The translations under genes were made by a program, and so were the position numbers. A stretch of 64,000 nt of DNA from Neptuniibacter pectenicola (GTDB lineage: Bacteria > Pseudomonadota > Gammaproteobacteria > Pseudomonadales > Balneatricaceae), in contig NZ_LUTS01000003.1 in NCBI RefSeq assembly GCF_001597735.1, positions 186,001 through 250,000 of the forward strand, given 5' to 3'. Positions 1 to 9,475 of this stretch are shown here, in pieces. The notes below the pieces were generated by a model, which searched no databases, was not told the DNA's origin, and saw nothing but the letters and a program-made list of their open reading frames with translations. Numbering within the stretch: position 1 is the stretch's first letter; each line of letters opens with the position of its first letter.

Positions 1-1
1 T

Positions 2-3000
2 AGCTCATCTAGCTCCCATTCAGATTTTAACTATTTATTTATTCATGGTGGTTCAGATTATTATATTGATGATCTAAGTATTATTGAAAGTGGCGGAGGC
101 GGTGGTGTTGCTTATCATGCTATATCTGGTGATCGTTTTGAAACCAGTGTACGCGTCAAAGTGTGTGACCCTGCTGTAGGTGTTGAATCTAATTGCCGAC
201 TTTATGGTTCTAACTGGAAGCCCGAAGGGTTGATCCAACGTTATTCCGATAATGTACGTTACAGTGTGTTTGGTTATTTAAATGATAGTAACGGCCTGCG
301 AGACGGCGGTGTATTAAGGGCTGAACAGAAGTTTGTTGGGCCTGAGCAGTTAGACCCTAGCTTAGGGGTAGTGGCGAATCCAAATAAAGAGTGGGATGAA
401 AATACGGGTATTTTAATTCAAAATCCTGATGCTTCTATTGCGGCTGATACGGCGAGTTATTATGGTGTGTCTATTGCCGATAGCGGTGTGATCAATTATA
501 TCAATAAGTTTGGTCAACTTAACTCTAACTCGTTTAAGAGTATTGACCCTGTTAGTGAGCTATATTACACCGCCCTACGTTATTACAAAAACCAATCTAA
601 CGTTCCTGCTTATTATTCGAAGTCTCCTGCCCATAACTCGTCACCTAGTAGTGGTACTATTTCGGCGTGGTTAGATAACTTTCCAGTGGTTCGTAGTTGG
701 GATGACCCAATTCAATATGCTTGCCAAAAAAATGTGGTGTTGGGAATTGGGGATGTTAATACCCATAGAGATAAAAACTTACCGGGCAACACGTCAAGCG
801 AAAATGAGCCAGCAAAGCCGTCCGAGGTTAGCAGCGATACTACGGTGAACGTGCGAACAGCGACGGATAAAATCGCTGAGTTGGAGGGTATTAGTATTGA
901 TACTGCTTCGGGTAGTTATTCGGGGCGTAATAACTCGGCGTTTATGGCGGGCCTTGCTTATGATGCTAACACGTCCGATATTCGGGATGATTTTGCGGGT
1001 ACTCAAACCATTCAGACCTACTGGGTGGATGTGCTGGAAGGTCAGGTGCTTCAAGATAAAAGGGATAACCAGTTTTGGTTGACAGCTAAATATGGCGGGT
1101 TTGAAGTACGTAAGCATCCTAGCTGTTCTATACCAAGTTATACCCCGGTTGGAACTGAGTGCAATGAACAGAGTTTGGGCAATCCTTATGCAAGGACAGA
1201 TCCTTTACCTGAGTGGTGGTGGCATACCAATAGCGATACTTTAGATCCTAATTCGGGCAGCGATTATAAACGAGCGGATACCTACTATACTGCTGGCGAT
1301 GCTCAGAAGATGGTTGATGGGTTAACAGATGCATTCGCTTCAATCTCTGCATCTGTACGTGGCGCTGCTTCTGCGCTGACAGCCAATACCTCTCGTTTAG
1401 GTACGGACTCCGCGTTATTTAATGCGCTTATGGATACAACTTTATGGTCGGGTGATTTGGTTGCGCGGGGGATTAGTTCGACGGGTGTACTAGATAGTGC
1501 GGATACATGGAGTGCAGCATCTATTATGGATGCCATTCCTGAAGCCGACTTAAATAGTCGGAAGATATTTACCAGTACTTATGCCGCTAAAGATGCATTA
1601 ACGGGTGTCACTTTAAACTCTGGTGGGGTCGAATTTAAATGGGCTAGCTTATCCGCAGAGCAGAAAGAGATGCTGCAGACGACACCCGCGAGCGGTCCTT
1701 TAACGACAGAGGCTGTAGCGCAGCAGCGGTTAGACTTTTTACGTGGTAGTCGCACATTAGAACAGACGATTGTGAATACATCGAATCCTTTCCGGCAGCG
1801 TAGTAGTCGTTTGGGGGATATCGTAAATTCTTCGCCTCAGTATGTGAATAAAAATAACTATGGTTACAGTGCGCTAGGGGCACCTACGTTTTCAGCTTCT
1901 GTTGGTAATGATTATATTAGCTATCGTAAATCGGCTACTTATGTGGATAAACCACCGATCATCTTGGTCGGTGCAAATGATGGGATGCTTCATGCGTTTG
2001 ATGCCTCTTTAGGCGTTAATGGTGGTAAAGAACTGTTTGCGTATGTGCCATCGGGAGTGTTTAGTAATTTATATGAACTCGTTTATCCCGATTATAGTCA
2101 TCGCTACTATGTAGATGGCATTCCTCGAGTTTTTGATGCTTGGTTTGATCCTGCTGATGTGCCGACTGGGATAAGTTCTGGTTGGAAGTCTGTGGTGGCT
2201 GTGACGCCTGGAGCGGGCGGTGCTGGGGTATCGCTATTAGATATTAGTAATCCTGAAAATATGACCAAAGATGAGGTCTTGTGGGAGTTCTCCCATGAAA
2301 ATATGGGGGTGTTGATTCAGCAGCCTTATATTGCACCTTTGCATAATGGTAAGTTTGGTGTAATCGTCACGAGTGGTTTCTCTCATGGTGCCACGGAGGG
2401 ACATATTTGGGTTTTAAATATTGCTGATGGATCAGTCATTAGAGACATTATTGTGCCAACGTTGGGGGGGCTAGGTCAGCCAGCCATTGTTGATTTAAAT
2501 AGAGATAAAATCGCTGATCGCATTATTGTAGGTGATACGTTAGGTAATGTGTGGCGGTTTGATATTACTAGCTCGCTTCCGAGTAGTTGGGCGCCACCTA
2601 GTGCTTTACTTAGTGGCGTAACTCCTCTCCCATTTTTTGTTGCTAAAGATGCGTCGGGAACACGTCAGCCGATTACGGGGCCGGTAAATACAGCGTTTGA
2701 TAGCAAAGGTCGTCATATGGTGTTGTTCGGCACGGGTAGTTATTATTTGAGCGGCGATAATCAGATAACTGCGACACCTCAAGTGCAATCACTATACGGT
2801 GTATTAGATACAGGTGAGGTTATCAATGATCGGTCTCAGCTTCTGAAGCAAGAAGTTCTTTTTGAGGGTTACATTGGAGGCAATGGGGCACGAGTGACGA
2901 CGGATAATAACTTGCTGCTATCCCATAAGGGGTGGTACTTGGATTTAGCGTGGGGGTCCTTGTATGGAGGGCCTGGCGGCATTGGCGAGTTGGTTGATAC

Positions 3001-3427
3001 GCGTCCTGTGTTAAGAATTGGGCAAATGATTGTTGCAACAAAAGTTCCCTCATCAGACCCTTGTCTGGCAGGGGGGAGCAGTTGGATTATGGCGCTTGAT
3101 TATGAGTCGGGATCAGCATTAAGTAATACGACATTTGATTATGACGAGGATGGAAGCTTCACTAGTTCTGATTTAGTCGGGGTGCCTACGACGGATGCGG
3201 ATGGTAATCCGATCGTTGAGAACCAAGTGGGGTCTGGTTTGATGTTGCAAGGCGGAGGGTTTGCGAATTTAGGTGACGGATCATTTGTTGCCGAAATTCC
3301 GCCGGAGGATGGTTCTTCGACCACCATCAGGGCGTGCTTAAGCAACAGTAGTACTACAGGGATTAGTTGTCCTGAATTTAATGGGACATTTAGCCAAGGC
3401 CGTAAAGGGTGGAGAGAGGTAAGGTGA
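2..3427 (+). CDS. pilY1: Type IV pilus assembly/tip adhesin PilY1 (5' end outside window)
   Basis: The reading frame is open from the first bases, so the gene begins upstream of the window; the GTG at 161 is internal. About 1140 residues are visible. PilY1 proteins sit at the pilus tip or outer surface and control pilus extension and retraction and surface sensing. The C-terminal half has the beta-propeller seen in PilY1, with the typical stretch near 2540-2575 (GDTLGNVWRFDI). Just before it, near 2489-2520, lies a calcium-loop-like DLNRDKIAD. A second acidic loop, DYDEDGSFTSSD, lies near 3134-3172. The N-terminal part visible here carries the VCDPAVG and GLIQRYSDNVRY segments common in the family. 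The stop overlaps the start of pilE by one base, as in minor-pilin operons, so upstream genes fimU/pilV/pilW/pilX are expected outside the window. Identification is strong; the N-terminal domain cannot be assessed. Confidence 0.93.
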   Translation, partial: SSSSSHSDFNYLFIHGGSDYYIDDLSIIESGGGGGVAYHAISGDRFETSVRVKVCDPAVGVESNCRLYGSNWKPEGLIQRYSDNVRYSVFGYLNDSNGLRDGGVLRAEQKFVGPEQLDPSLGVVANPNKEWDENTGILIQNPDASIAADTASYYGVSIADSGVINYINKFGQLNSNSFKSIDPVSELYYTALRYYKNQSNVPAYYSKSPAHNSSPSSGTISAWLDNFPVVRSWDDPIQYACQKNVVLGIGDVNTHRDKNLPGNTSSENEPAKPSEVSSDTTVNVRTATDKIAELEGISIDTASGSYSGRNNSAFMAGLAYDANTSDIRDDFAGTQTIQTYWVDVLEGQVLQDKRDNQFWLTAKYGGFEVRKHPSCSIPSYTPVGTECNEQSLGNPYARTDPLPEWWWHTNSDTLDPNSGSDYKRADTYYTAGDAQKMVDGLTDAFASISASVRGAASALTANTSRLGTDSALFNALMDTTLWSGDLVARGISSTGVLDSADTWSAASIMDAIPEADLNSRKIFTSTYAAKDALTGVTLNSGGVEFKWASLSAEQKEMLQTTPASGPLTTEAVAQQRLDFLRGSRTLEQTIVNTSNPFRQRSSRLGDIVNSSPQYVNKNNYGYSALGAPTFSASVGNDYISYRKSATYVDKPPIILVGANDGMLHAFDASLGVNGGKELFAYVPSGVFSNLYELVYPDYSHRYYVDGIPRVFDAWFDPADVPTGISSGWKSVVAVTPGAGGAGVSLLDISNPENMTKDEVLWEFSHENMGVLIQQPYIAPLHNGKFGVIVTSGFSHGATEGHIWVLNIADGSVIRDIIVPTLGGLGQPAIVDLNRDKIADRIIVGDTLGNVWRFDITSSLPSSWAPPSALLSGVTPLPFFVAKDASGTRQPITGPVNTAFDSKGRHMVLFGTGSYYLSGDNQITATPQVQSLYGVLDTGEVINDRSQLLKQEVLFEGYIGGNGARVTTDNNLLLSHKGWYLDLAWGSLYGGPGGIGELVDTRPVLRIGQMIVATKVPSSDPCLAGGSSWIMALDYESGSALSNTTFDYDEDGSFTSSDLVGVPTTDADGNPIVENQVGSGLMLQGGGFANLGDGSFVAEIPPEDGSSTTIRACLSNSSTTGISCPEFNGTFSQGRKGWREVR

Positions 3428-3819
3428 TGCAGCGAAGGAGTGAACAAGGCTTTTCTTTATTAGAGCTAATGATTGTTGTGGCAATTATCGGTATTTTGGC
3501 ATCGATAGCTTACCCTAGCTATCAGGAAAGTGTTGCAGAAGGGCGTAGGGTTGATGCGCAAGCGAACTTATTATCGTTGGCTCAACATATGGAACGTGAG
3601 TTTACAGAGAATGGGACTTATGCAGGTGCTGGTTTGCCTTACACTGAGGCGCCGAAAGATGGCACTGATAAGTTTTATGACCTTGCGCTAACTGTGCAAA
3701 CGGCTACCACTTACACCATCAGGGCTCGGCCTAAGAATGGCATGGCTGGTGATCGTTGTGGTGATATGTCCCTTAATCATATAGGGCAAAAAACAGCGGC
3801 GGAGACTGACTGCTGGTAG
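3427..3819 (+). CDS. pilE: Type IV minor pilin PilE
   Basis: Type IV prepilin of about 130 residues, processed by PilD and incorporated in or at the tip of the pilus. The short leader MQRRSEQG is followed by the cleavage and methylation context FSLLELM, with the conserved Glu at +5 and a hydrophobic alpha-1 helix ending in ASIAYPSYQ. Two Cys near the C-terminus (in GDRCGD and TDCW) would form the D-region disulfide. The ATG at 3427 is chosen because it overlaps the pilY1 stop (TGATG) and a purine-rich GAGAGG lies just upstream; an upstream in-frame start at 3409 would add six residues and lacks this fit. The order pilY1-pilE matches the Pseudomonas minor-pilin operon. Confidence 0.9.
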   Translation: MQRRSEQGFSLLELMIVVAIIGILASIAYPSYQESVAEGRRVDAQANLLSLAQHMEREFTENGTYAGAGLPYTEAPKDGTDKFYDLALTVQTATTYTIRARPKNGMAGDRCGDMSLNHIGQKTAAETDCW

Positions 3820-3869
3820 CAATTTCTATAATTTAATTGACTAACCTGCAATGGACTGCGGGGGGATGT

Positions 3870-4427
3870 ATGAGAAAGGGATGTTCTTCCGGCTATTGTT
3901 GGCCGCTGCCTGTGATTTTTTCAAAAGGCTTTTCTCTTGTTGAGTTGTTGTTGGCGTTAGCCTTGCTCTCAATCTTATTATTTGTAGCGGTGCCAAATTT
4001 TTCTGCAGTGTTGTCAAGGATGCAGGTGGATGCTGACGTGTCTTCTATTCGAGGCACATTGTCCTTTGCTCGAATGACGGCTTTATCAACACATAAAAAA
4101 ATCATTGTTTGTCGCTGGGATGGCGGCAGTAATTGCACGGGCGATAGCGGAAAAGATTCATTGATATGGCAAGAAGGTATGCTCGTGTATGTAGACGAGG
4201 ATGCTGATGGTAACTGGAATCCTTTAATTGATAATGTACTTAAAATTATTGCGTTTACTACTCATAATGAGATTAGATGGAATAATGGAGAGAAAGTTAT
4301 TTTCCAGCCTAATGGAAGCAGTCCTGGGTACAATGGGACGTTTCGTATAGTGAATAATACGAATGTAATTTCGGCCGAACTGATTTTATCTATGACCGGC
4401 CGTTTACGCAATAAAAGTTTAGAATAA
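3870..4427 (+). CDS. FimT/GspH-family pseudopilin
   Basis: Prepilin-like protein of about 186 residues. The leader ends in FSKG and the mature protein begins FSLVELLLALALL, with Glu at +5, followed by a GspH/FimT-like beta domain with the usual 'RMTALSTHKKIIVC' helix-to-strand junction. A Cys pair (VCRWDGGSNC) is present. It is likely a minor pilin or DNA-uptake-related FimT/FimU paralogue that follows pilE in the same operon (50-base gap). The ATG at 3870 is preceded by a GGGGGGA purine stretch; an in-frame TTG at 3837 is less likely. The leader of about 20 residues is long for this class. Whether it is FimT or FimU cannot be decided from sequence alone. Confidence 0.82.
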   Translation: MRKGCSSGYCWPLPVIFSKGFSLVELLLALALLSILLFVAVPNFSAVLSRMQVDADVSSIRGTLSFARMTALSTHKKIIVCRWDGGSNCTGDSGKDSLIWQEGMLVYVDEDADGNWNPLIDNVLKIIAFTTHNEIRWNNGEKVIFQPNGSSPGYNGTFRIVNNTNVISAELILSMTGRLRNKSLE

Positions 4428-4502
4428 ATTACCTATGTCATGGTATCTATGCCAACTTACCTGCAGAATATAGCCCATTTTCAATAGCCCTAGGATTTTT
4501 TA

Positions 4503-5588
4503 ATGTCTGACTTCCTCATTATTGGTGGTGGTGTGATCGGCATGATGTTGGCGCGTGAATTGGCGCAGTCAGGTGCAGAGGTAACCATCGTAGATCGTAA
4601 AGCATGTGCGAAAGAAGCCTCGTGGGCGGGTGGAGGGATTGTTTCACCACTTTACCCTTGGCGATACCCCGATGCCGTTACCCAGCTAGCCACATGGTCG
4701 CAAAGTAGTTATATACACTTATCTCAAGACCTACTTGAAGAAACCGGCTGTGATCCTGAGTTGCGACAAAAAGGGATGTTTATGGTTGATGTTGAGGACC
4801 ATAAAGAGGCGCTTGTTTGGGCACAGAAGTTTCACCGCCCTCTCCGTGAAGTTGATGCTTCTTTCGTTTATCAGAAAGAACCTAATCTTGCTAAAGATAT
4901 CGAGAATGCTTTATGGATGCCTGAGGTCTGTAGCATTCGAAATCCACGCTTAGGTCGTTCGTTACGTGAAAGTTTATTAAAAAACCCTAAGGTCAGTTTG
5001 CTTGAGCATCAAGAGGTGCATGGCTTTATTCGGGCAGGAAACCGAGTCTTAGGGATCAAAACTCAGCAAGGGGATGTATGTGGTAATAATGTCATTATTG
5101 CTGCTGGTGCCTGGAGTGCTGAACTACTCAAATTAGTGGGTAAAGCTATTCCGATTGAGCCTGTGCATGGGCAGATGATGTTGTTTAAGGCTGAGCCTGG
5201 TTTGGTTAATCGAGTGGTGCTAAAAGGTGGGCGTTACGTCATTCCTCGAAATGATGGGCGTGTGTTGGTGGGGAGTACGCTTGAGCATTTTGGGTTTGAG
5301 AAGCAAACGACAGAAGAGGCTGCCGCGTCACTGTATCAAACGGCGTTAGATATTGTGCCTGAATTAGAGAAGTTTAACGTTGAACACCATTGGTCGGGTT
5401 TACGCCCAGGGTCTCCAGAAGGGATACCTTATATTGGTCGTGTTCCTGACGTTGATAATCTCTATGTAAATGCAGGTCAGTACCGAAATGGCTTGGTATT
5501 AGCGCCAGCATCTACGCGTCTACTGGTGGATATTCTCTTAGGGCAGGAGCCGATTATTCCTGCTGATCCCTATCGAGTGGATCGATAA
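4503..5588 (+). CDS. thiO: Glycine oxidase ThiO
   Basis: FAD-dependent oxidase of 361 residues (DAO family) that oxidises glycine to iminoacetate for the thiazole of thiamine in aerobes. The N-terminus has the dinucleotide-binding GGGVIGMMLARELAQSG followed by an acidic strand end (TIVDRK). The segment ASWAGGGIVSPLYPWRYP is typical of ThiO. The C-terminal segment has WSGLRPGSPEGIPYIGR and the FAD-pyrophosphate-region GQYRNGLVLAPAS. It stands alone: no thiS, thiG or thiE is adjacent. It lies downstream of the pilin genes on the same strand with a 75-base gap and converges with nadE. Confidence 0.92.
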   Translation: MSDFLIIGGGVIGMMLARELAQSGAEVTIVDRKACAKEASWAGGGIVSPLYPWRYPDAVTQLATWSQSSYIHLSQDLLEETGCDPELRQKGMFMVDVEDHKEALVWAQKFHRPLREVDASFVYQKEPNLAKDIENALWMPEVCSIRNPRLGRSLRESLLKNPKVSLLEHQEVHGFIRAGNRVLGIKTQQGDVCGNNVIIAAGAWSAELLKLVGKAIPIEPVHGQMMLFKAEPGLVNRVVLKGGRYVIPRNDGRVLVGSTLEHFGFEKQTTEEAAASLYQTALDIVPELEKFNVEHHWSGLRPGSPEGIPYIGRVPDVDNLYVNAGQYRNGLVLAPASTRLLVDILLGQEPIIPADPYRVDR

Positions 5589-5627
5589 CTCAAACGGCAA
5601 AATAAACAGTCTTGTTTGTCAGAGTGA

Positions 5628-5679
5628 AGGCCTTAATTTGATTAAGGCCTGTTTGCCTATAGGTAGACTCCTGTAGGCA
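5628..5679. terminator. Paired hairpins between convergent thiO and nadE
   Basis: A perfect 9-bp inverted repeat AGGCCTTAA / TTAAGGCCT (5628-5636 and 5642-5650, 5-base loop) is followed by a second hairpin TGCCTA / TAGGCA (5654-5659 and 5674-5679). Neither has a clean T-run, so termination is inferred from position between convergent genes. Confidence 0.4.
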
Positions 5680-5696
5680 GGGGGCTCTATTATGGT

Positions 5697-6530
5697 TTAA
5701 TCGTAAATGGTTGGAATGGGGGCGCGCTTATGCACAGTCTTTGTGTAGATTTCAATAATGCGTTGCTCTGCTGCTTTGGATACGCTTTTACCTTCTAAAA
5801 AGTCATCTATTTCATCATACGTAAGGCCGAGAGCGAGTTCGTCAGCTTTTTGAGGGGCTAAGCACTCCAGATCCGCAGTGGGTGTTTTCTCTACGAGAGG
5901 GGCGGGCGCACCTAACGTTTGTGCGAGGAGGCGAACTTGACGTTTACTCAGGCCAAACAAGGGCGCTAAGTCGCAGGCGCCATCACCCCATTTAGTGTAA
6001 AACCCCGTAATGTTTTCGGCGGAGTGGTCCGTGCCGAGCACTAATGCACCTGTAATACCGGCCACTTCATATTGAGCGATCATGCGTGCGCGGGCTTTGA
6101 CATTGCCTTTTGCAAAATCAATGGCTGATTCTGATGCTTGATTTAAACCGTTTTCTGCAAGCGATTTGCAAACTTCAGTGTGCATGCCTTCAACGCCAGG
6201 TTGTACATTTACCGTTAGTCGCTGGGAGGGTTGAATGAAATCCAGTGCCATCTGGGCGTCATCTTCATCATGCTGAGTACCAAAAGGTAAACGCATAGCA
6301 ATAAAGCGATAGTCGCTGCTGTGACTTTCTGCATTAAGCTCATCGATGGCGAGTTGAGCAAGCCGTCCACAGGTTGATGAGTCAACACCACCACTGATAC
6401 CAAGCACAAGGGTTTTGAGTCCTGATTTTTTTAGTGTGTTTTTAATAAATGAAGTTCTGCGTGCGATTTCTGTTATAGGGTCGATTTCCGCTAAAACTTT
6501 CATCTCTTGAATAATGGTTTCGGCCTGCAT
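5697..6530 (-). CDS. nadE: NH3-dependent NAD+ synthetase
   Basis: 277-residue ATP-pyrophosphatase-fold enzyme that amidates deamido-NAD+ with ammonia, the last step of NAD synthesis. The P-loop SGGVDSS lies near residues 46-52, and later segments include [22 protein letters not shown] and the K-rich [24 protein letters not shown] region that binds substrate. There is no N-terminal glutaminase domain, so it is the short bacterial ammonia-dependent form. It is monocistronic in this window, convergent with thiO, and separated from bamD by about 125 bases. Confidence 0.95.
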   Translation of the reverse strand: MQAETIIQEMKVLAEIDPITEIARRTSFIKNTLKKSGLKTLVLGISGGVDSSTCGRLAQLAIDELNAESHSSDYRFIAMRLPFGTQHDEDDAQMALDFIQPSQRLTVNVQPGVEGMHTEVCKSLAENGLNQASESAIDFAKGNVKARARMIAQYEVAGITGALVLGTDHSAENITGFYTKWGDGACDLAPLFGLSKRQVRLLAQTLGAPAPLVEKTPTADLECLAPQKADELALGLTYDEIDDFLEGKSVSKAAEQRIIEIYTKTVHKRAPIPTIYD

Positions 6531-6623
6531 CGTGGATATCTCTGCTTAGTTGAACGCTTTTAATGTGATTATGCTACTTGAATTAGGCCTTGTAGGTAAA
6601 TTATGTTTTATGCTTTCGCCATT

Positions 6624-6645
6624 AAAAAAGGCACCCGAAGGTGCC
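6624..6645 (-). terminator. Intrinsic terminator of bamD
   Basis: Minus-strand hairpin GGCACC-TTCG-GGTGCC (6630-6645), a stable tetraloop stem, followed on the minus strand by six T. It lies just past the bamD stop. Confidence 0.85.
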
Positions 6646-6655
6646 CTGTTATGAA

Positions 6656-7582
6656 TTACTTACTTTCTTCATCATCATCGAACACACCAAATGTGACGGT
6701 GCTGAAAATACTACGTTCAGGTTTGGGTGCATCTTGGCTCATTCGAACCGGTGCGGCTACCGGCGCTTCTTTTGCGCTACTAAAGAGATCGAAGGTGGCG
6801 GCGTCAAATAACGTTTTCTCCCCTTTATAAACGGGGGTGTATTGATAGCCCGGGAAGTTTTTATTTAAGACCGATTGGGTATCTGCTGCTAAGTCTTGCT
6901 GCCCTAAATGGGTATAGGCCTCTATCATTACCGCTAACGCGTCAGGTACCGCTGGCGTTTCCTGCATATTCTCAACCACGTAACGACCTCGGTTGGCGGC
7001 TGCGACAAACGCTTCACGTTGAATATAGTAACGGGCTACATGGACTTCATATGCGGCCAAACGGTTTTTTAGGTACACCATACGTTTTTGTGAGTCGGGC
7101 GCATATTGGCTATCAGGGTAACGGTTAACCAGTGTTGAGAAGCTTTCAAATGAGTCAAGTGCGGCGCCTGGGTCTCGTTGTGTTTCATCAACCGGTAAAT
7201 ATTGTGTTATCCATGAGATGTCTTGCTCAAATGAGGTGAGTCCTTTGAGGTAGTATGCGTAGTCGATATTTTCATGGTTTGGGTGTAAACGAATGAACCG
7301 GTCTGCTGCCGCACGAGCGGCTTCTGGCTCGTAGCTATTATGGTAGGCATAGATCAGCTCAAGCTGAGCCTGTTCGGAAAAACGCCCAAATGGATAACGG
7401 GCTTCAAGTAACTGTAATTTTTCGATGGCGAGATCATAGTTTTCCTGATCCATCGCGCTCATCGCTTCTTGGTAAAGCTGTTGCTCAGGAATATCCGGTA
7501 CCTCTTGGATATCCTCAAACCATGAGCATGCTGTTGTCATAACGCAAAACAAAGCAATAATAAGTAATTTGGTCATTCGCAT
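6656..7582 (-). CDS. bamD: Outer membrane assembly lipoprotein BamD
   Basis: Essential lipoprotein of the BAM complex that helps BamA insert beta-barrel proteins. The N-terminal lipoprotein signal has its lipobox Cys near residue 19 (MTTACSW). The body is a TPR superhelix beginning [17 protein letters not shown], with [23 protein letters not shown] typical of BamD. The protein is 308 residues, clearly longer than the roughly 245 of E. coli; the extra length is a polar C-terminal tail with alternating acidic and Ala/Pro-rich stretches ending in DDDEESK. It is divergent from rluD, as in many gammaproteobacteria. Two in-frame ATGs (7582 and 7576) could start it. Confidence 0.94.
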   Translation of the reverse strand: MRMTKLLIIALFCVMTTACSWFEDIQEVPDIPEQQLYQEAMSAMDQENYDLAIEKLQLLEARYPFGRFSEQAQLELIYAYHNSYEPEAARAAADRFIRLHPNHENIDYAYYLKGLTSFEQDISWITQYLPVDETQRDPGAALDSFESFSTLVNRYPDSQYAPDSQKRMVYLKNRLAAYEVHVARYYIQREAFVAAANRGRYVVENMQETPAVPDALAVMIEAYTHLGQQDLAADTQSVLNKNFPGYQYTPVYKGEKTLFDAATFDLFSSAKEAPVAAPVRMSQDAPKPERSIFSTVTFGVFDDDEESK

Positions 7583-7593
7583 CTTTTATTAAT

Positions 7594-7629
7594 CCCAGTG
7601 TAGTCTCGGGCCCGAACGGTTATACTGGG
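7594..7629. promoter_or_regulatory. Long inverted repeat in the bamD-rluD divergent promoter region
   Basis: Arms CCCAGTGTA (7594-7602) and TATACTGGG (7621-7629) match at 8 of 9 paired positions and flank a palindromic CGGGCCCG (7607-7614). It lies just upstream of the bamD start. It could be an operator or an mRNA 5' hairpin; no known binding site is recognised. Confidence 0.4.
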
Positions 7630-7730
7630 CTCAAAGAGGCTATAAGCAATTCAACGGCCTATTTAAACACAACTGGTTGGGCCTGTTAACACACTCAGGC
7701 CTACAATTAAGAAAGTTCTGCTAGGTTCTG

Positions 7731-8699
7731 ATGTCTGACCAAATACAACTACAAGCACAAGTGGGAAATGATCTCGTTGGTAAACGACTTGATCAAGCGG
7801 TAGCGCAGCTATTTCCAGAGTATTCACGTTCTCGTCTTCAAGGCTGGATCAAAGATGGGTCATTGACGGTTGATGGCGTTGTAAAGCGTCCGCGTGACAA
7901 GTTATTTGGTGGCGAGATAGTCGCTATTGATGCTGAGCTTGAGAAGATCGAAGATCACCAGCCACAAAATATCCCGCTGGATATCGTTTATGAAGATGAT
8001 CATATTCTGATTGTTAATAAGCCCGCAGGTTTAGTGGTGCACCCCGCCATAGGTCATCGTGACAGTACGCTATTGAATGCACTACTTTACCATTGCCCAG
8101 AGATAGCCCAAGTGCCTAGGGCCGGTATTGTCCATCGGCTTGATATGGATACGACAGGGTTGATGGTTGTTGCGAAAACGATCATGGCTCAAACCGAATT
8201 GGTAACACAACTGCAAGAGCGCTCTATGGGGCGCGAATATGAAGCGGTTGTGAATGGTGTGATGACGGGGGGAGGTATGGTAGATGAACCGATGGGACGT
8301 CACTCCAAACACCGTCAAAAGATGGCCGTTGTTGGGGTAGGTAAGGAAGCGGTTACCCATTATCGCGTGCTGAAAAAATTACGTGCCCACACGCATATTC
8401 GTTTAAAGCTCGAAACGGGCCGTACCCATCAGATTCGAGTACATATGGCGCATATTAATTACCCTCTTGTGGGCGATCAACTTTATGGTGGTCGTTTTCG
8501 TCTGCCCAAAGGGTGTAGTGATGAGATGTTAAAGACCTTACGTGATTTTAAGCGTCAGGCTTTGCATGCGAAAAAGCTAGAACTCTGGCACCCTCATAGT
8601 GGTGAGTTAGTCTCTTGGGAGGTTGATCTGCCTGATGACTTTCAGCATTTGCTGCAAGTACTTACCGCGGATGCGGATGCATCCACCGATGAGATTTGA
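7731..8699 (+). CDS. rluD: 23S rRNA pseudouridine synthase RluD
   Basis: 322-residue enzyme that makes pseudouridines in helix 69 of 23S rRNA (positions 1911, 1915 and 1917 in E. coli). An N-terminal S4 RNA-binding domain (KRLDQAVAQLFPEYSRSRLQ) is followed by the catalytic domain with the RluA-family motif HRLDMDTTGLMVVAK, whose Asp is the nucleophile. The later segment GRTHQIRVHM is also diagnostic. The six-base gap to the next gene indicates co-transcription with pgeF, the usual rluD-yfiH pairing. Confidence 0.95.
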   Translation: MSDQIQLQAQVGNDLVGKRLDQAVAQLFPEYSRSRLQGWIKDGSLTVDGVVKRPRDKLFGGEIVAIDAELEKIEDHQPQNIPLDIVYEDDHILIVNKPAGLVVHPAIGHRDSTLLNALLYHCPEIAQVPRAGIVHRLDMDTTGLMVVAKTIMAQTELVTQLQERSMGREYEAVVNGVMTGGGMVDEPMGRHSKHRQKMAVVGVGKEAVTHYRVLKKLRAHTHIRLKLETGRTHQIRVHMAHINYPLVGDQLYGGRFRLPKGCSDEMLKTLRDFKRQALHAKKLELWHPHSGELVSWEVDLPDDFQHLLQVLTADADASTDEI

Positions 8700-8705
8700 T
8701 TTATT

Positions 8706-9437
8706 GTGGAATTTATAACCGCTCAATGGGATGCGCCTAAGCGCGTTCACGCCTTGACGACGACGCGCATTGGCGGTGTTAGTGAGGGTGTGTATCAAGG
8801 ATTAAACCTTGGTGATCATGTATCTGATCGTGAATGCGATGTTCAGACTAATCGTCAGCAGTTAACAGCGCTATTGGGTTTGGCCCGTAGACCGCAATGG
8901 TTATCACAAGTGCATGGCGTTGAGTTGGTTAAGGCGATTGATGATGGCGTTAAGCGTGAAGCGGATGCCTGTTGGACCGATGAGCGCGGATTGGCGTGCG
9001 TTATTATGACGGCGGATTGTCTACCTGTTTTTTTTAGTAATCGTGAGGGTAGTCAAGTAGCGGTAGCGCATGCGGGTTGGCGAGGATTGCTGAATGGCGT
9101 ATTGGAAAAGACATTAAGTGTTTTCCATGATCCTGCGGATCTACATGTTTGGTTAGGGCCGGCTATTGGGCCTAATGCTTTCGAGGTGGGTCGTGACGTT
9201 TATGAGCAATTTTGTAGCTATAGCCCAGAGGCGCAAACGGCGTTTATACCTCTGATAGATCGTGAGGGTAAATATCTAGCTGATATTTATCGTTTAGCAG
9301 CGCTGCGTTTAAAGCATGCAGGTGTGATTGATGTGACGTCTTCTGATCTGTGTACATATTCTGATGCTGAGCGTTTTTACTCCTATCGTCGTGATGGCGA
9401 GACTGGGCGTTTAGCCAGTTTGATCTGGATTGAGTAA
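8706..9437 (+). CDS. pgeF: Purine nucleoside phosphorylase / laccase-fold protein PgeF (YfiH)
   Basis: 243-residue protein of the YfiH/DUF152 family, described as a multi-substrate purine nucleoside phosphorylase and, in some species, a peptidoglycan-editing factor. The metal and active-site segments ADCLPVFF and AHAGWRGLL, plus the early QVHG, are present. It starts with GTG six bases after rluD. The conserved rluD-pgeF pairing supports the call; which activity dominates here cannot be told from sequence. Confidence 0.9.
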   Translation: MEFITAQWDAPKRVHALTTTRIGGVSEGVYQGLNLGDHVSDRECDVQTNRQQLTALLGLARRPQWLSQVHGVELVKAIDDGVKREADACWTDERGLACVIMTADCLPVFFSNREGSQVAVAHAGWRGLLNGVLEKTLSVFHDPADLHVWLGPAIGPNAFEVGRDVYEQFCSYSPEAQTAFIPLIDREGKYLADIYRLAALRLKHAGVIDVTSSDLCTYSDAERFYSYRRDGETGRLASLIWIE

Positions 9438-9475
9438 CCTTTGAGTGGACGTGAATGTAAAAGCTTTCTTGGGAG

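Noticed and set aside
5628-5650. Strong terminator for thiO/nadE
   Set aside because: The stem is perfect but there is no adequate T-run on either strand, so only a hairpin with tentative terminator role was reported.
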